DNA from: Streptomyces sp. H27-H1
GTDB lineage: Bacteria > Actinomycetota > Actinomycetes > Streptomycetales > Streptomycetaceae
Length of the DNA stretch: 64,000 nt
Direction of reading: 5' to 3'
NCBI RefSeq assembly: GCF_026627445.1
Contig: NZ_JAPNLJ010000010.1
Coordinates: 170,909-234,908 of the forward strand
In this document: piece after piece, positions 26,898-35,362 of the stretch
Layout of the letters: the number at the start of each line of letters is the position of its first letter
How positions within the stretch are numbered: the first letter of the stretch is position 1
Notes under the pieces: model-generated
Database searches by the model: none
Told to the model about the DNA's origin: nothing
The model's input: only the letters and a program-made list of their open reading frames with translations
Position numbers and translations under genes: made by a program

Positions 26898-26915
26898 CTC
26901 CCGCGGGTGACGGGG

Positions 26916-26942
26916 ATATCCACAAGCTGGGGATCGTCCACA
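26916..26942. promoter_or_regulatory. Pair of DnaA-box-like 9-mers
   Basis: ATATCCACA and TCGTCCACA, each one mismatch from the DnaA-box forms TTATCCACA and TTGTCCACA, lie in the same orientation 18 bases apart just downstream of the PyrF-like gene. They may be isolated DnaA sites or chance. Confidence 0.3.
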
Positions 26943-27035
26943 GGGCCGAGCGGGATCCGGCGGGGCGGCGGATCGTGAGGGGTGTCCGGGCGCTGGGTCC
27001 GGGCCTCGGACTCACTCCGTCAGGTGGTGGTCGTC

Positions 27036-27614
27036 ATGGCCGCGAACTCCCGCGTCCCTTCCTTCTCCTCACCCCACACCCATACTCCTGTGCGCCCGTC
27101 CTTCGTCCCCCGGCATCCGTCTTCCGCCACGTGCCCTCCCGCGCGGCCCGTTCCGCTCTTCGCCCCGCTCCGCGTGGGGCGGGCCGGGGACCGGCTGCGC
27201 AGGGCCGTACGGCGCCGTCGGCGCGGGGCCGCGGCCGGGCTGGCCGTAGTGGCGGCCGTACTGGCAGTGGGCGGGGCCGAGGCGCAAGCCTCGCGGGGCT
27301 CCGCGCCACCCGCGGCGAAGCCTCCGCCGGCGGCGGTGCGGATGGTGTCGGCGCCGGTGCGCATCGCGGACGCGGCGACGGTGCGGCTGCTGCGGCCCGG
27401 GGACCGGGTGGACGTGGTCGCCGCCGAGCGGGGCGGGCCTCCCCGAGTGGTGGCGTCAGGGGCCCGGGTCGCCGAAGTGCCCGCTCCGGAGACGGGGGTT
27501 GAGCAGGCCTCCGGGGAAGGCGGGGCACTGGTGGTCCTGTCCGTTCCCCGGGACACCGCGCGGGCTCTCGTCGGGGCGGGGACCCTGTCCCGGCTGGCGG
27601 TGACGTTGTGTTGA
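27036..27614 (+). CDS. SAF/RcpC-CpaB-like secreted or membrane protein
   Basis: A 192-residue protein. An Arg-rich stretch (about 55-65) precedes a single hydrophobic segment (about 67-80), after which the exported part contains an SAF-like domain: PVRIADAATVRLLRPGDRVDV (about 112-132) is typical of CpaB/RcpC pilus-assembly or flagellar SAF domains. The start is uncertain; GTG codons lie just upstream of the ATG chosen. No tad/flp genes are nearby, so a pilus role is not supported by context. It lies 123 bases before mscL on the same strand. Confidence 0.7.
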   Translation: MAANSRVPSFSSPHTHTPVRPSFVPRHPSSATCPPARPVPLFAPLRVGRAGDRLRRAVRRRRRGAAAGLAVVAAVLAVGGAEAQASRGSAPPAAKPPPAAVRMVSAPVRIADAATVRLLRPGDRVDVVAAERGGPPRVVASGARVAEVPAPETGVEQASGEGGALVVLSVPRDTARALVGAGTLSRLAVTLC

Positions 27615-27737
27615 ATCGCACGAACGTGCAAGCAAGCCACCGTGGGGAGGAGGCCGATTGGACACCCGCGACCCAAACTGCCGTAGCTTTCGGAACCGTT
27701 GGCTCCATGTTCGGCAGATACGAAGAAAGGCTCAGTA

Positions 27738-28238
27738 GTGAGCGAGAAGAAGAAGGAGAGCATCCTGGCAGGCTTCAAGGCCTTCCTGATGCGCGGCAAC
27801 GTGGTCGACCTGGCGGTCGCCGTGGTCATCGGCGCCGCGTTCACGAGCATCGTGAACTCCGTCGTGAAGGGGCTGATCAGCCCGGTGATCGGCCTCGCCG
27901 GCACGCAGAGTCTGGACGCTTACAAGAGCTGCATCAAGGATCCCTGCGGGGTCGGCGCGGACGGCAAGCCGACGGGTGTGGAGCTCCTCTGGGGCTCGGT
28001 GCTCAACGCCGCACTGACCTTCCTGATCACAGCCGCGGTCGTCTATTTCCTGATGGTCCTCCCGATGGCGAAGTACCTCGCCAAGGTGGAGCAGCGCCGC
28101 AGGGCGAAGGAAGGCGTCAAGGAGACCATGGAGATCACCGAGCTGGTGGTCCTCAAGGAGATCCGCGACGAGCTCGTCGCCCAGCGCAGTGCGAACGGCA
28201 GGAGCGTCCAGTCCGGCGCCGCGGTGCCCCGGCTCTAA
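27738..28238 (+). CDS. mscL: Large-conductance mechanosensitive channel MscL
   Basis: A 166-residue channel that opens under osmotic down-shock. The N-terminal amphipathic helix is followed by [20 protein letters not shown] (TM1, about 16-36), a periplasmic loop with two Cys (CIKDPCG), TM2 (about 90-112) and a charged cytosolic helix bundle. The C-terminal extension beyond about residue 125 is longer than in E. coli. GAAAGG precedes the GTG start. Confidence 0.95.
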   Translation: MSEKKKESILAGFKAFLMRGNVVDLAVAVVIGAAFTSIVNSVVKGLISPVIGLAGTQSLDAYKSCIKDPCGVGADGKPTGVELLWGSVLNAALTFLITAAVVYFLMVLPMAKYLAKVEQRRRAKEGVKETMEITELVVLKEIRDELVAQRSANGRSVQSGAAVPRL

Positions 28239-28251
28239 GCGGGCCCTCGGG

Positions 28252-28485
28252 TCAGACGTGGTGCGGCGGCTTCTCGTCGAGGAAGCGGGCCAGGTCGGCG
28301 GCGCTTCCGCCGGGGGGCTGCCGCTCGCCCCAGCCCCCGTCGGTGTCGTCCGAGGACTGCTGGTCCAGCGGGTCTGCGAAGTCCAGCCGCGGCTTGGGCT
28401 TGGGCTTCGCCGCGGGCCGCGGCTCCGCGGGCTCCGGCCGTGCGGACTTCGGGTCGTGCGGATCGGTGGCGGGGGCGTCGCTCAT
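28252..28485 (-). CDS. Small hypothetical hydrophilic protein
   Basis: A 77-residue Asp/Pro/Lys-rich protein with an AKPKPKPRLDFADPLDQQ motif and a conserved-looking end DLARFLDEKPPHHV. CTGGAGG lies close before the ATG. It has no membrane segment or known domain. It follows the narK gene on the same strand by 37 bases, so it could be the last gene of that operon. Confidence 0.65.
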   Translation of the reverse strand: MSDAPATDPHDPKSARPEPAEPRPAAKPKPKPRLDFADPLDQQSSDDTDGGWGERQPPGGSAADLARFLDEKPPHHV

Positions 28486-28522
28486 GCCTCCAGGGTACGG
28501 CCGCCCCCGCCACCGGCCCCGC

Positions 28523-29962
28523 TCAGCTGGGAGCCTCGGCGCCCTTGCGGGCGTAGAACCACCAGCACACCACCAGGCAAGTGGCATAGAAGCCGATGAA
28601 CATCCACAGTGCGTTGGTGACGGCCATGGCCGCGAACATCGCGGGGATGAAGAAGAAGCCGTAGGCGGCGATGGCCGAGGAGAAGCCGGTGACGGCGCCC
28701 GACTCCATCTCCGACTGCTTCAGCGCCGCGGCCTGCGCCTCGGGACCCTTGCCCGCGGCCTCCTTCATGTGGAGGTCCCGGAAGATCACCGGGATCTGGC
28801 GGAAGGTCGAGCCGTTGCCCAGGCCGGAGAAGGCGAAGGCCACCAGGAAGCCGATGTAGAAGGGCCAGAAGTTGCCCTCCTGGCCACCGGCCGGCAGCGC
28901 GAAGATCACCACGACCAGCGCCGCCGCCATGCCGATGAAGGACAGGATGGTGACCCTGGCTCCGCCGATCTTGTCCGAGAGCCAGCCGCCGCCCCAGCGC
29001 GTGAGCGCCCCGATGAACGGGCCGATCCAGGCGTAGGTGGTGGCCTGGTAGCCCTGCCCCTCGAAGTTGTTCTTGATCAGGAGCGGGAGGGCGGCCGCGA
29101 AGCCGATGAAGGACCCGAAGGTGCCGACGTAGAGCCAGGTCATCATCCAGTTGTGCTTGCGCTTGAAGATGACCTTCTGCTGGCTGAAGGGGGCCGCGGC
29201 CACCTTCAGGTCGTTCATCAGGAACCAGGCGGCCAGCGCCATGATGACCAGCAGCGGCACCCAGAGGAAGGCGCCGTTCTGCAGCCAGATGTCGGTGTTC
29301 TTCTTGCCGTCTCGCTGGGGTCCGCCCGCCGGGGCGCCCAGGACGGCGGCCGTGACCACCAGCGGGGCGACCAGCTGGACCACGCTCACGCCGAGGTTGC
29401 CGAGGCCGCCGTTGAGCCCGTTGGCACTGCCCTTCTCCCGCTTGGGGAAGAAGAAGCCGATGTTCGCCATCGAGGAGGCGAAGTTCGCGCCGCCGATGCC
29501 GCAGACGGCCGCGATCAGCGCCAGCTCCCAGTAGGGGGTGCCCGTGTCCTGGAGCGCGAAGCCCAGCCACAGCATCGGCGCGATCAGGATGATCGTGCTG
29601 AAGGCGGTGAACTTCCGCTCGCCGAACATCGGCCCGATGAAGGTGTACAGGATCCGGAAGGTGCCGCCGGTGATGCCCGGGATCGCTGTCAGCCAGAACA
29701 ACTGCGACTTCGAGAAGCCGAAGCCGACGTCGTTCAGCCTGACCACGGTCACCGACCAGACCTGCCAGACCACGAAGCCGAGCATCAGGGCCGGGATCGA
29801 GACCCAGAGGTTGCGCTGGGCGACCCTGCGGCCGGTGGTCTGCCAGAAGCCGTCGTCCTCGGGCCGCCACTCGGCGATGGTGGCCCCGGGCCTGTAGCTC
29901 TCCGCACGGTGCGAACGCACCGCGGGAGGGGTGGGGGTGGGGGTGGGAATCGACATGGTCAT
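28523..29962 (-). CDS. narK: NarK-type nitrate/nitrite transporter (MFS, NNP family)
   Basis: A 479-residue member of the nitrate-nitrite porter family with about 12 membrane segments. The family signature appears as GLNGGLGNLGVSV (about residues 168-180), with a second Gly-rich F-S-G-L-G-N-G-S motif in the C-terminal half. A long helix 5-6 periplasmic insertion is present. Its ATG overlaps the stop of the upstream small membrane protein gene (ATGA), and GAAGGA supplies the ribosome-binding site. It is the distal part of the molybdoenzyme operon, and very similar to the second narK of this window. Confidence 0.95.
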   Translation of the reverse strand: MTMSIPTPTPTPPAVRSHRAESYRPGATIAEWRPEDDGFWQTTGRRVAQRNLWVSIPALMLGFVVWQVWSVTVVRLNDVGFGFSKSQLFWLTAIPGITGGTFRILYTFIGPMFGERKFTAFSTIILIAPMLWLGFALQDTGTPYWELALIAAVCGIGGANFASSMANIGFFFPKREKGSANGLNGGLGNLGVSVVQLVAPLVVTAAVLGAPAGGPQRDGKKNTDIWLQNGAFLWVPLLVIMALAAWFLMNDLKVAAAPFSQQKVIFKRKHNWMMTWLYVGTFGSFIGFAAALPLLIKNNFEGQGYQATTYAWIGPFIGALTRWGGGWLSDKIGGARVTILSFIGMAAALVVVIFALPAGGQEGNFWPFYIGFLVAFAFSGLGNGSTFRQIPVIFRDLHMKEAAGKGPEAQAAALKQSEMESGAVTGFSSAIAAYGFFFIPAMFAAMAVTNALWMFIGFYATCLVVCWWFYARKGAEAPS

Positions 29963-30327
29963 CGGTCCTTCGGGTCGAGGAGCCACAGTCCGATCACGAC
30001 GAGGAAGGACAGGATCAGGAATCCCGCTCCCCACCAGGCCGTGGCGGTGTTGCCCTTCATCCACTCGTTTACGGTCACGGTCAGTGCCCAGAGCTGGCCG
30101 ATCACGACCGTGAGGGCCAGGGCGAGGCGCGCGTTGAGCCGTGAGGAGCGCTCGGGCTCCTGCTCGGTGCCGGCTCCCGGGCCCGGGCCCGTGTGCCGGA
30201 TCCGGGGGTCCCCGTACCCGCTGGTGGAGCGGATCTGCGGGTACCGCTCGCGCACCGGGCGGTTGAGCCGGGGCTGGGCACTGCCCGGGTGGTACTCCGG
30301 GCGGGGCGGCAGCGGCGTCTCGCTCAT
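29959..30327 (-). CDS. Small membrane protein of the molybdoenzyme operon
   Basis: A 122-residue protein with a Pro/Arg-rich cytosolic half and two hydrophobic segments (about 65-85 and 97-115) joined by a short loop with NEWMKGNTATAWW, ending in LLDPKDR. No family recognised. It is coupled by ATGA overlaps to the Rieske gene upstream and narK downstream, with GAGGAGG before its ATG. It could be a small anchor or accessory subunit of the complex; this is inference from context. Confidence 0.8.
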   Translation of the reverse strand: MSETPLPPRPEYHPGSAQPRLNRPVRERYPQIRSTSGYGDPRIRHTGPGPGAGTEQEPERSSRLNARLALALTVVIGQLWALTVTVNEWMKGNTATAWWGAGFLILSFLVVIGLWLLDPKDR

Positions 30328-31007
30328 GTGGGCCTCCTCTCGGTGGAACCCGCCCGGGCCGCGCCGGGGCAGCCCAGCCGGGCGGCCTCCTCCGGGTGGG
30401 AGTCTCCGAACTGACGGCAGAGCGCGTCCTTGGCCGGCTCTCCCGACCGGGCGGTGGCGACGGCCCAGACGCTGCCGTCGGCCTGCTCGGTCAGGTAGAT
30501 CCTCGGCAGCGGACGCGGCGGCGGACCGGCCGTCACCTCGCCGGTCCGGGCGTCGAAGACGCCCTCGTGGCAGGGGCAGTACAGCTCCCCGTCGGGACCC
30601 CGGTCCTCGCGCCACAGCACGCCGCAGGCCAGGTGGGTGCAGACCGCGGAGTAGCCCACGAGGGAGCCGTCACCGAGCCGCACGGCCAGAGCCCGGTCGT
30701 CGCCGCCGGGGAAGCGGAAGGCCACGGACTGGCCGGGGGGCAGCAGGTCGGCGACCTTCTTCGGGTCGGGCAGGCCCTCGTTGTCGCCGTGCCGGTGCAG
30801 GATGCCGGCGGCGACGCCCACACCGCCGATGGCCAGGCCCCCGGACACGGTGGCGACGATCCGCAGGTAGTCGCGGCGGGTGGTGAGGGAGTCGGCGCTG
30901 ATCCGGTCTCGCAGCTGCGCGACCGCGGCGTCGGCGGCCGCTCCGTCGTCCGCATGGCCTTCGCCCTGACGACCTGGGTGTGGAGGGGGCTGTTCGGTGA
31001 CGCTCAT
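30324..31007 (-). CDS. Rieske [2Fe-2S] protein, twin-arginine anchored
   Basis: A 227-residue Rieske iron-sulfur protein. Residues 43-48 (T-R-R-D-Y-L) form a twin-arginine-like motif before a hydrophobic segment (about 50-70), as in anchored Rieske subunits. Cluster ligands C123-T-H125-L and C144-P-C-H147 are both present. The gene overlaps its neighbours on both sides (ATGA), so it is a genuine component of the molybdoenzyme operon. It would pass electrons between quinone or cytochrome and the iron-sulfur subunit; the direction is not known. Confidence 0.9.
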   Translation of the reverse strand: MSVTEQPPPHPGRQGEGHADDGAAADAAVAQLRDRISADSLTTRRDYLRIVATVSGGLAIGGVGVAAGILHRHGDNEGLPDPKKVADLLPPGQSVAFRFPGGDDRALAVRLGDGSLVGYSAVCTHLACGVLWREDRGPDGELYCPCHEGVFDARTGEVTAGPPPRPLPRIYLTEQADGSVWAVATARSGEPAKDALCRQFGDSHPEEAARLGCPGAARAGSTERRPT

Positions 31008-31603
31008 CGGACGTCCCTTCCGTTGATCTCGACGACGGGCAGGCCGCCGGGGACGGGCCACTGGACCTTGTCGGCGGGGACGACCATGGCCACGCCGGTC
31101 TGGACGACGACGTCACCGAAGACGAAGGAGTCGGCCACCTGGACGCCGGGGCGCTCCGCCTGGAGTTCTTCGAGGGTTCCGTAGAAGAGGGCCCCGGTCG
31201 GGCAGACGGTCGCGCACATGGGGGCGAGTCCGTAGGCGGTGCGGTCGTAGCAGAGGTTGCACTTCATCTGCAGCTTCGCCTGGAGGTCGATCTTCGGGAT
31301 GCCGAAGGGGCAGGCGTTGACGCAGTTGGAGCAGCCGATGCAGCGGGTGGTGTCGGCCTGCTGGACCACCCCGTCGGCGGTTACCAGGATCGCATCGGCG
31401 GGACAGACCTCGGCGCAGGGTGCGACCGGGTCCTCGCAGTGCATGCAGACGCTCGGGAGGGAGGCGACGGACATGCCGGGTTCGGTGTAGTCCAGGTGGA
31501 TCATCGACTTGCCGCGGTGCGAATCGCACTCACGGCAGGCCGAGACGCACGCCTGGCAGCCGATGCAGCGACCCGGGTCGATGAAGATCGTGCGACCCAT
31601 CAT
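31004..31603 (-). CDS. 4Fe-4S dicluster electron-transfer subunit (NrfC/DmsB/HybA-like)
   Basis: A 199-residue ferredoxin-like subunit with four Cys clusters: CIGCQACVSAC (about 13-23), CEDPVAPCAEVC (about 55-66), CIGCSNCVNAC (about 88-98) and CNLC...CATVC (about 114-133). Sixteen Cys for four [4Fe-4S] clusters is typical of the electron-conducting subunit of Mo-bisPGD enzymes. No Tat signal, so it should be cytoplasmic like the catalytic subunit. Either of two adjacent ATGs can serve. The upstream Mo-subunit gene ends 6 bases before the start. Confidence 0.93.
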   Translation of the reverse strand: MMGRTIFIDPGRCIGCQACVSACRECDSHRGKSMIHLDYTEPGMSVASLPSVCMHCEDPVAPCAEVCPADAILVTADGVVQQADTTRCIGCSNCVNACPFGIPKIDLQAKLQMKCNLCYDRTAYGLAPMCATVCPTGALFYGTLEELQAERPGVQVADSFVFGDVVVQTGVAMVVPADKVQWPVPGGLPVVEINGRDVR

Positions 31604-31609
31604 GGCGGG

Positions 31610-33940
31610 TCAGCTCCTCTCAGCCGTGCCGCGGCCCTGCGGGGCCGTGGGGGGCAGGGGGTCGGTACGGGAGACCTGGGCTTCGGGATATGCCTCACGA
31701 CCCGGTGGCGTGGGCGGGGCGGGCACCTCGTCGACCCGCTCGGCAGCCTCGATCCGTGCGGCGCAGACCTTGTACTCGGGGATCTTCGAGCGGGGGTCGA
31801 GGGCGTCGATGGTCAGGGCGTTCGCGGACGTCGGTACGGGCCAGTGGTACGGGATGAAGACGGTGTCGGGGCGGATCGCCTCGGTGACCAGCGCCGGGAA
31901 CACCTCGCTGCCGCGCCGGGTGACCACCCGGACCGGGTCACCGTTGCGGAAGCCGTGGGAGGGGTGGACCTCCACCCAGGGGCGGGGGGTCTGCTCGACG
32001 AGGGCGCCCAGGCGGCGGGTCTGGTTGCCGGAGAGGAAGTGGGCGACGGTGCGGCCGGTGGTGAGGGAGAGGGGGAACTCCTCGGTGTAGGCGTCCATGG
32101 GCGGATGCCATTCCACGACCTGCATGTGGATCTTGCCGTCGGGGTGGTAGGTCCGGCCGTCCTCGAACAGCCGGGGGGTTCCCGGGTGCTCGGTGGAGGG
32201 GCACGGCCAGGCGATCCCGCCGGTCTCGTCGAGGCGTTCGTAGGTGATGCCGTAGTAGTCGTTGACCGTGCCGGCGGAGGCGACGCGCAGCTCCTCGAAC
32301 ACCTCGCGGGAGCCGGGGAAGTCGAAGTGCTTCCCGGCGCCGAGCCGTCTGGCGAGCTCGCAGATGACCCAGGTGTCGGTGCGCACCCCGGCGGGGGGTT
32401 CCTGGGCCTTGTTGTGCTTGACGACGCGGGCCTCGGCGTTGGCCATCACGCCCTCGTCCTCGGCCCAGGTGGTGACGGGGAAGACCACGTGTGCGTTGGC
32501 CGCGGTCTCGGAGAGGAAGAAGTCGAACTGGGCGTGGAACTCGGCGGTGTCGTAGCCGTCCTTGACCACCGCGTAGTTGGGGAGGGAGACGAAGGGGTTG
32601 TTGCAGATGCCGATGAGGCCGCGGATCTCCCCCCGCTGCATCTGCCAGACCATCTCCATCATGGAGGTGCCGGCGCCGGGGAGCTCGGACTCCTCGATGC
32701 CCCAGATCTGGCAGATCTGCTTGCGGTGCTCCGGGTTGGTGATGGAGCGGCCGCCGGGCAGGAGGTCGGACTTCTGGCCGTGTTCGCGGCCGCCCTGGCC
32801 GTTGCCCTGGCCGGTGATGGTGCCGTAGCCGGCTCCGGGCTTGCCGATGTGGCCGGTGGCCACGCACAGGTTGATGACGGACAGGCAGTTCTCGACGCCC
32901 TGGGAGTGGTGCTCGATGCCGCGGGCGTGCCAGGCCATGGCCTTGTCCGCGCCGGCGAAGACGCGCGCCACCTGGACGATCTGCGAGGCCGGTACCCCGC
33001 AGATCTCCGCGGAGCGGGAGGGCGGGTACTCGGCGACGGTCTTCTTGACCTCGTCCCAGCCGGTGGTGTTCGCGGCGATGTAGGCCTCGTCGGTGAGGCC
33101 TTCGGCGATGACCACGTTGAGGACGGCGTTGAAGAAGGCCGAGTCGGTGCCGGGCTTGAGGGCGACGTGGATGTCGGCGGTGCGGGCGACGGCCGTCTCG
33201 CGCGGGTCGATCACGATGAGCGAGGCGCCGCGGTCCCGTGCGCCCCACAGGTACTGGGTCATCACGGGGAAGCACTCCCCCACGTTCGACCCGGCGATGA
33301 GCAGGCAGTCGGAGAGGAGGATGTCGGAGAAGGGGTTGCCGGCCCGGTCGATGCCGAAGGCGAGCTTGTTGGCTCCGGCGGCGCTGACCATGCACAGGCG
33401 GCCGTTGTAGTCGACGTGCTTGGACTTCAGCGCGACCCGGGCGAACTTGCCGACCAGGTAGGTCTTCTCGGAGAACAGGCTGGCTCCGCCGAGCAGCCCG
33501 AAGGCGTCGTTGCCGTGGGCTTCTTGGATGCGCCGGATCTCGGAGACGGTGAAGTCCAGGGCCTCGTCCCAGGAGCACTCCTTGAACTCCTCGTCCCGGG
33601 AGCGCCGCATCAGCGGGGCGGTGAGCCGGTCGGGGTGGTTGACCTGCTGGTAGGCGTTGATGCCCTTGGGGCACAGCCGCATCCGGTTGATGTCGTGGTT
33701 GCGGGGTTCCACGCCGAAGACCTTGCCGCCCTTGTCGACGCGCAGGTACATCCCGCACTGCACCCCGCAGAAGCAGCAGTGGGTGGGGACCAGGGTCTCG
33801 CCGTTCTGGTCGGCGTGCCATTGGTCGGCGGGGATGCCGCCGGCGTCGCGGAAGTTGCGGGTGCCGGGCGGGGCGATGGACGGGTCGATGGAGACGCGTA
33901 CGGGCCGGGCCGCGGCCTTTGCGGGGTCGGTCGCGGTCAC
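31610..33940 (-). CDS. Molybdopterin oxidoreductase, catalytic subunit (nitrate-reductase-like)
   Basis: A 776-residue Mo-bisPGD enzyme. The N-terminal [4Fe-4S] motif is C55/56-x-C58-x3-C62...C90-P-K-G. The sequence GRLCMVSA places a Cys (C183) where the Mo-ligand Cys of NapA/NasA/NarB nitrate reductases lies, rather than the Sec/Cys-His of formate dehydrogenases. GSNVGECFPV, a C-P-K-G and late molybdopterin-binding segments fit this family. No Tat signal. The GTG is preceded by CGGAGG. With NarK in the same operon a nitrate reductase role is the best guess; a formate-linked role cannot be excluded given the nearby pflB. Confidence 0.9.
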   Translation of the reverse strand: MTATDPAKAAARPVRVSIDPSIAPPGTRNFRDAGGIPADQWHADQNGETLVPTHCCFCGVQCGMYLRVDKGGKVFGVEPRNHDINRMRLCPKGINAYQQVNHPDRLTAPLMRRSRDEEFKECSWDEALDFTVSEIRRIQEAHGNDAFGLLGGASLFSEKTYLVGKFARVALKSKHVDYNGRLCMVSAAGANKLAFGIDRAGNPFSDILLSDCLLIAGSNVGECFPVMTQYLWGARDRGASLIVIDPRETAVARTADIHVALKPGTDSAFFNAVLNVVIAEGLTDEAYIAANTTGWDEVKKTVAEYPPSRSAEICGVPASQIVQVARVFAGADKAMAWHARGIEHHSQGVENCLSVINLCVATGHIGKPGAGYGTITGQGNGQGGREHGQKSDLLPGGRSITNPEHRKQICQIWGIEESELPGAGTSMMEMVWQMQRGEIRGLIGICNNPFVSLPNYAVVKDGYDTAEFHAQFDFFLSETAANAHVVFPVTTWAEDEGVMANAEARVVKHNKAQEPPAGVRTDTWVICELARRLGAGKHFDFPGSREVFEELRVASAGTVNDYYGITYERLDETGGIAWPCPSTEHPGTPRLFEDGRTYHPDGKIHMQVVEWHPPMDAYTEEFPLSLTTGRTVAHFLSGNQTRRLGALVEQTPRPWVEVHPSHGFRNGDPVRVVTRRGSEVFPALVTEAIRPDTVFIPYHWPVPTSANALTIDALDPRSKIPEYKVCAARIEAAERVDEVPAPPTPPGREAYPEAQVSRTDPLPPTAPQGRGTAERS

Positions 33941-34148
33941 TTGAGCCTCCGGAGAATTGCGCCGTCTTCGTGAATCGGGCTTGCGCCACGACAGAAGCGA
34001 GCAGCCTGATTTGTGGGCGGTGCATAGCGAGAACCAAGCACGCGCATCGCCCTTTGCATTGCCGTTCTCCGGGCTGGTCTCAACCCGGCTGGCGCTGATC
34101 GTGGAAGACCTGACGGGCCGCTGGTCCGCCCAGGCGGCGTGAGCCAGG

Positions 34149-34179
34149 AATCCCCTCCTCCGGGAGCGGGAGGTTTCAA
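34149..34179 (+). mobile_element. Possible right-end remnant of an IS200/IS605-type element
   Basis: The stretch AATCCCC...GGGAGG...TTTCAA with an internal C-rich/G-rich hairpin and terminal TCAA resembles the right end that follows tnpB genes in Streptomyces IS605-type elements. The 160 bases before it read as an open frame ending GRWSAQAA, without a recognisable transposase motif. The TCAA overlaps the stop codon of the cytochrome gene. No left end or transposase is present, so at best this is a relic. Low confidence. Confidence 0.3.
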
Positions 34180-35270
34180 TTGAAGCCCTTCTTGACATGG
34201 GCCAGGTAGACGCTGCCGCGCAGCAACCTTTTGCAGCGCGGGCAGTATTCAACGAAGGCGTCGAAGTCGAGCTTCAGGTCCTTCATCGTGCCGCGCAGGT
34301 TCTCCACGTAGGGCGCGGTGTCGATGGGTTCCGCGCAGCGCTTGCAGACGAAGACCTGCTCGTCGTCGCGGGTCGTGTACTTGAAGAGCTGCATGCCGAC
34401 GGCGGCCGGGCGCTGGACGATGTGGAAGAACTTCCCGAACGGGATGTAGATGAGGGTGAACACCACCGACACCATGTGCAGGATCGCGAGGAACTCGTAT
34501 CCGCCGCCGTGCAGGAAGATCGAGGAGAAGGTCAGCAGCAGACCGGTCACGGAGATCACGATCAGGCAGATCAGCGGCAGCAGGTCGTAGGCGAAGCGCT
34601 GGCCGGTCATGGCTCCGCGGTCCTTCATCCGCCGGTACAGGAAGTACGAGGCGCCGGGGATGACGAGGACGGCGGCGATGTCCAGGCCGTGGAACATCAG
34701 CCAGCCCAGGACGCTGAGCGCGTCGAAGCCGAGGATCTTGAAGCCCCAGATCCGCATGTCGTAGCCGGGTCCGGCGCCGCTGTCCGCGGTGAAGGTGAAC
34801 CAGCCCCAGGTCAGCGGGAAGGTGATCGCCGCGGCGAGGAGGCAGCCCCAGAACATCAGCTGGTGGGCGATCCAGCGGGGGCGGGAGCGTGCGCCGAGGA
34901 ACTTCTGGAAGCCGAGGTAGGTGGCGATCATCTTCGGCACGGCCGTGGGCGCCTTGCGGAAGTTCTCGGCCGAGAAGAAGCTGCCGAAGCCCTTCTTGAA
35001 GAGGCGGCGGGCGCCGGGGGCCGAGACCCAGACCGTGTACCGGTAGGCCACGCCGAAGGCCAGGAAGACCGTGGCGACGGCGTACGGCAGCAGGGCGGAG
35101 TCGAAGTCCCGCAGCAGCCGGCTGCCGAGCACGATCGCGACGATGAGCAGGAGCGAGACGACGGTGCCGGCCAGGGTGGCCCGTGCGGTGACGGACCGCC
35201 TGGCCGGCGGCGGGGTCTCGGGCGCCGGTGGGGGCGGCGCGGCATCGATGACATCTGAGGGCTCGGACAC
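34176..35270 (-). CDS. NarI/HdrE-like membrane cytochrome b subunit with C-terminal zinc ribbon
   Basis: A 364-residue protein with about six to seven membrane segments between residues 28 and 290. His residues in HQLMFWG, MFHGLDIAA, FLHGGGYEFLAILHM and GKFFH are placed like the heme-b ligands of NarI-type subunits. After the membrane part a soluble tail carries CKRC...CPRCKRLLRG, four Cys likely binding Zn or Fe-S. The GTG start lacks a Shine-Dalgarno, but TAGCGT lies six bases upstream, suggesting a leaderless transcript. Likely the quinone-linked membrane anchor of the neighbouring molybdoenzyme. Confidence 0.85.
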   Translation of the reverse strand: MSEPSDVIDAAPPPPAPETPPPARRSVTARATLAGTVVSLLLIVAIVLGSRLLRDFDSALLPYAVATVFLAFGVAYRYTVWVSAPGARRLFKKGFGSFFSAENFRKAPTAVPKMIATYLGFQKFLGARSRPRWIAHQLMFWGCLLAAAITFPLTWGWFTFTADSGAGPGYDMRIWGFKILGFDALSVLGWLMFHGLDIAAVLVIPGASYFLYRRMKDRGAMTGQRFAYDLLPLICLIVISVTGLLLTFSSIFLHGGGYEFLAILHMVSVVFTLIYIPFGKFFHIVQRPAAVGMQLFKYTTRDDEQVFVCKRCAEPIDTAPYVENLRGTMKDLKLDFDAFVEYCPRCKRLLRGSVYLAHVKKGFN

Positions 35271-35280
35271 AGCACCACGC

Positions 35281-35297
35281 TAGGCGGTTTATGCCTA
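35281..35297. promoter_or_regulatory. Inverted repeat over the cytochrome-b promoter
   Basis: TAGGC-N7-GCCTA (TAGGCGGTTTATGCCTA) lies 10 bases upstream of the start and abuts the probable -10 element (TAGCGT on the coding strand), as an operator would. A further GACC-N-GGTC-type repeat lies about 30 bases upstream. Factor unknown. Confidence 0.35.
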
Positions 35298-35362
35298 ATC
35301 AGCCCGTTATGTAGACCTTACGGGTCCGCCGAACGGGTGAGGATCTCGGCGGGCTCGGACGC

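Noticed and set aside
31610..33940. Formate dehydrogenase as the identity of the molybdoenzyme
   Set aside because: The Mo-ligand region reads RLCMVSA as in nitrate reductases rather than the Sec/Cys-His motif of formate dehydrogenases, and NarK is in the same operon.
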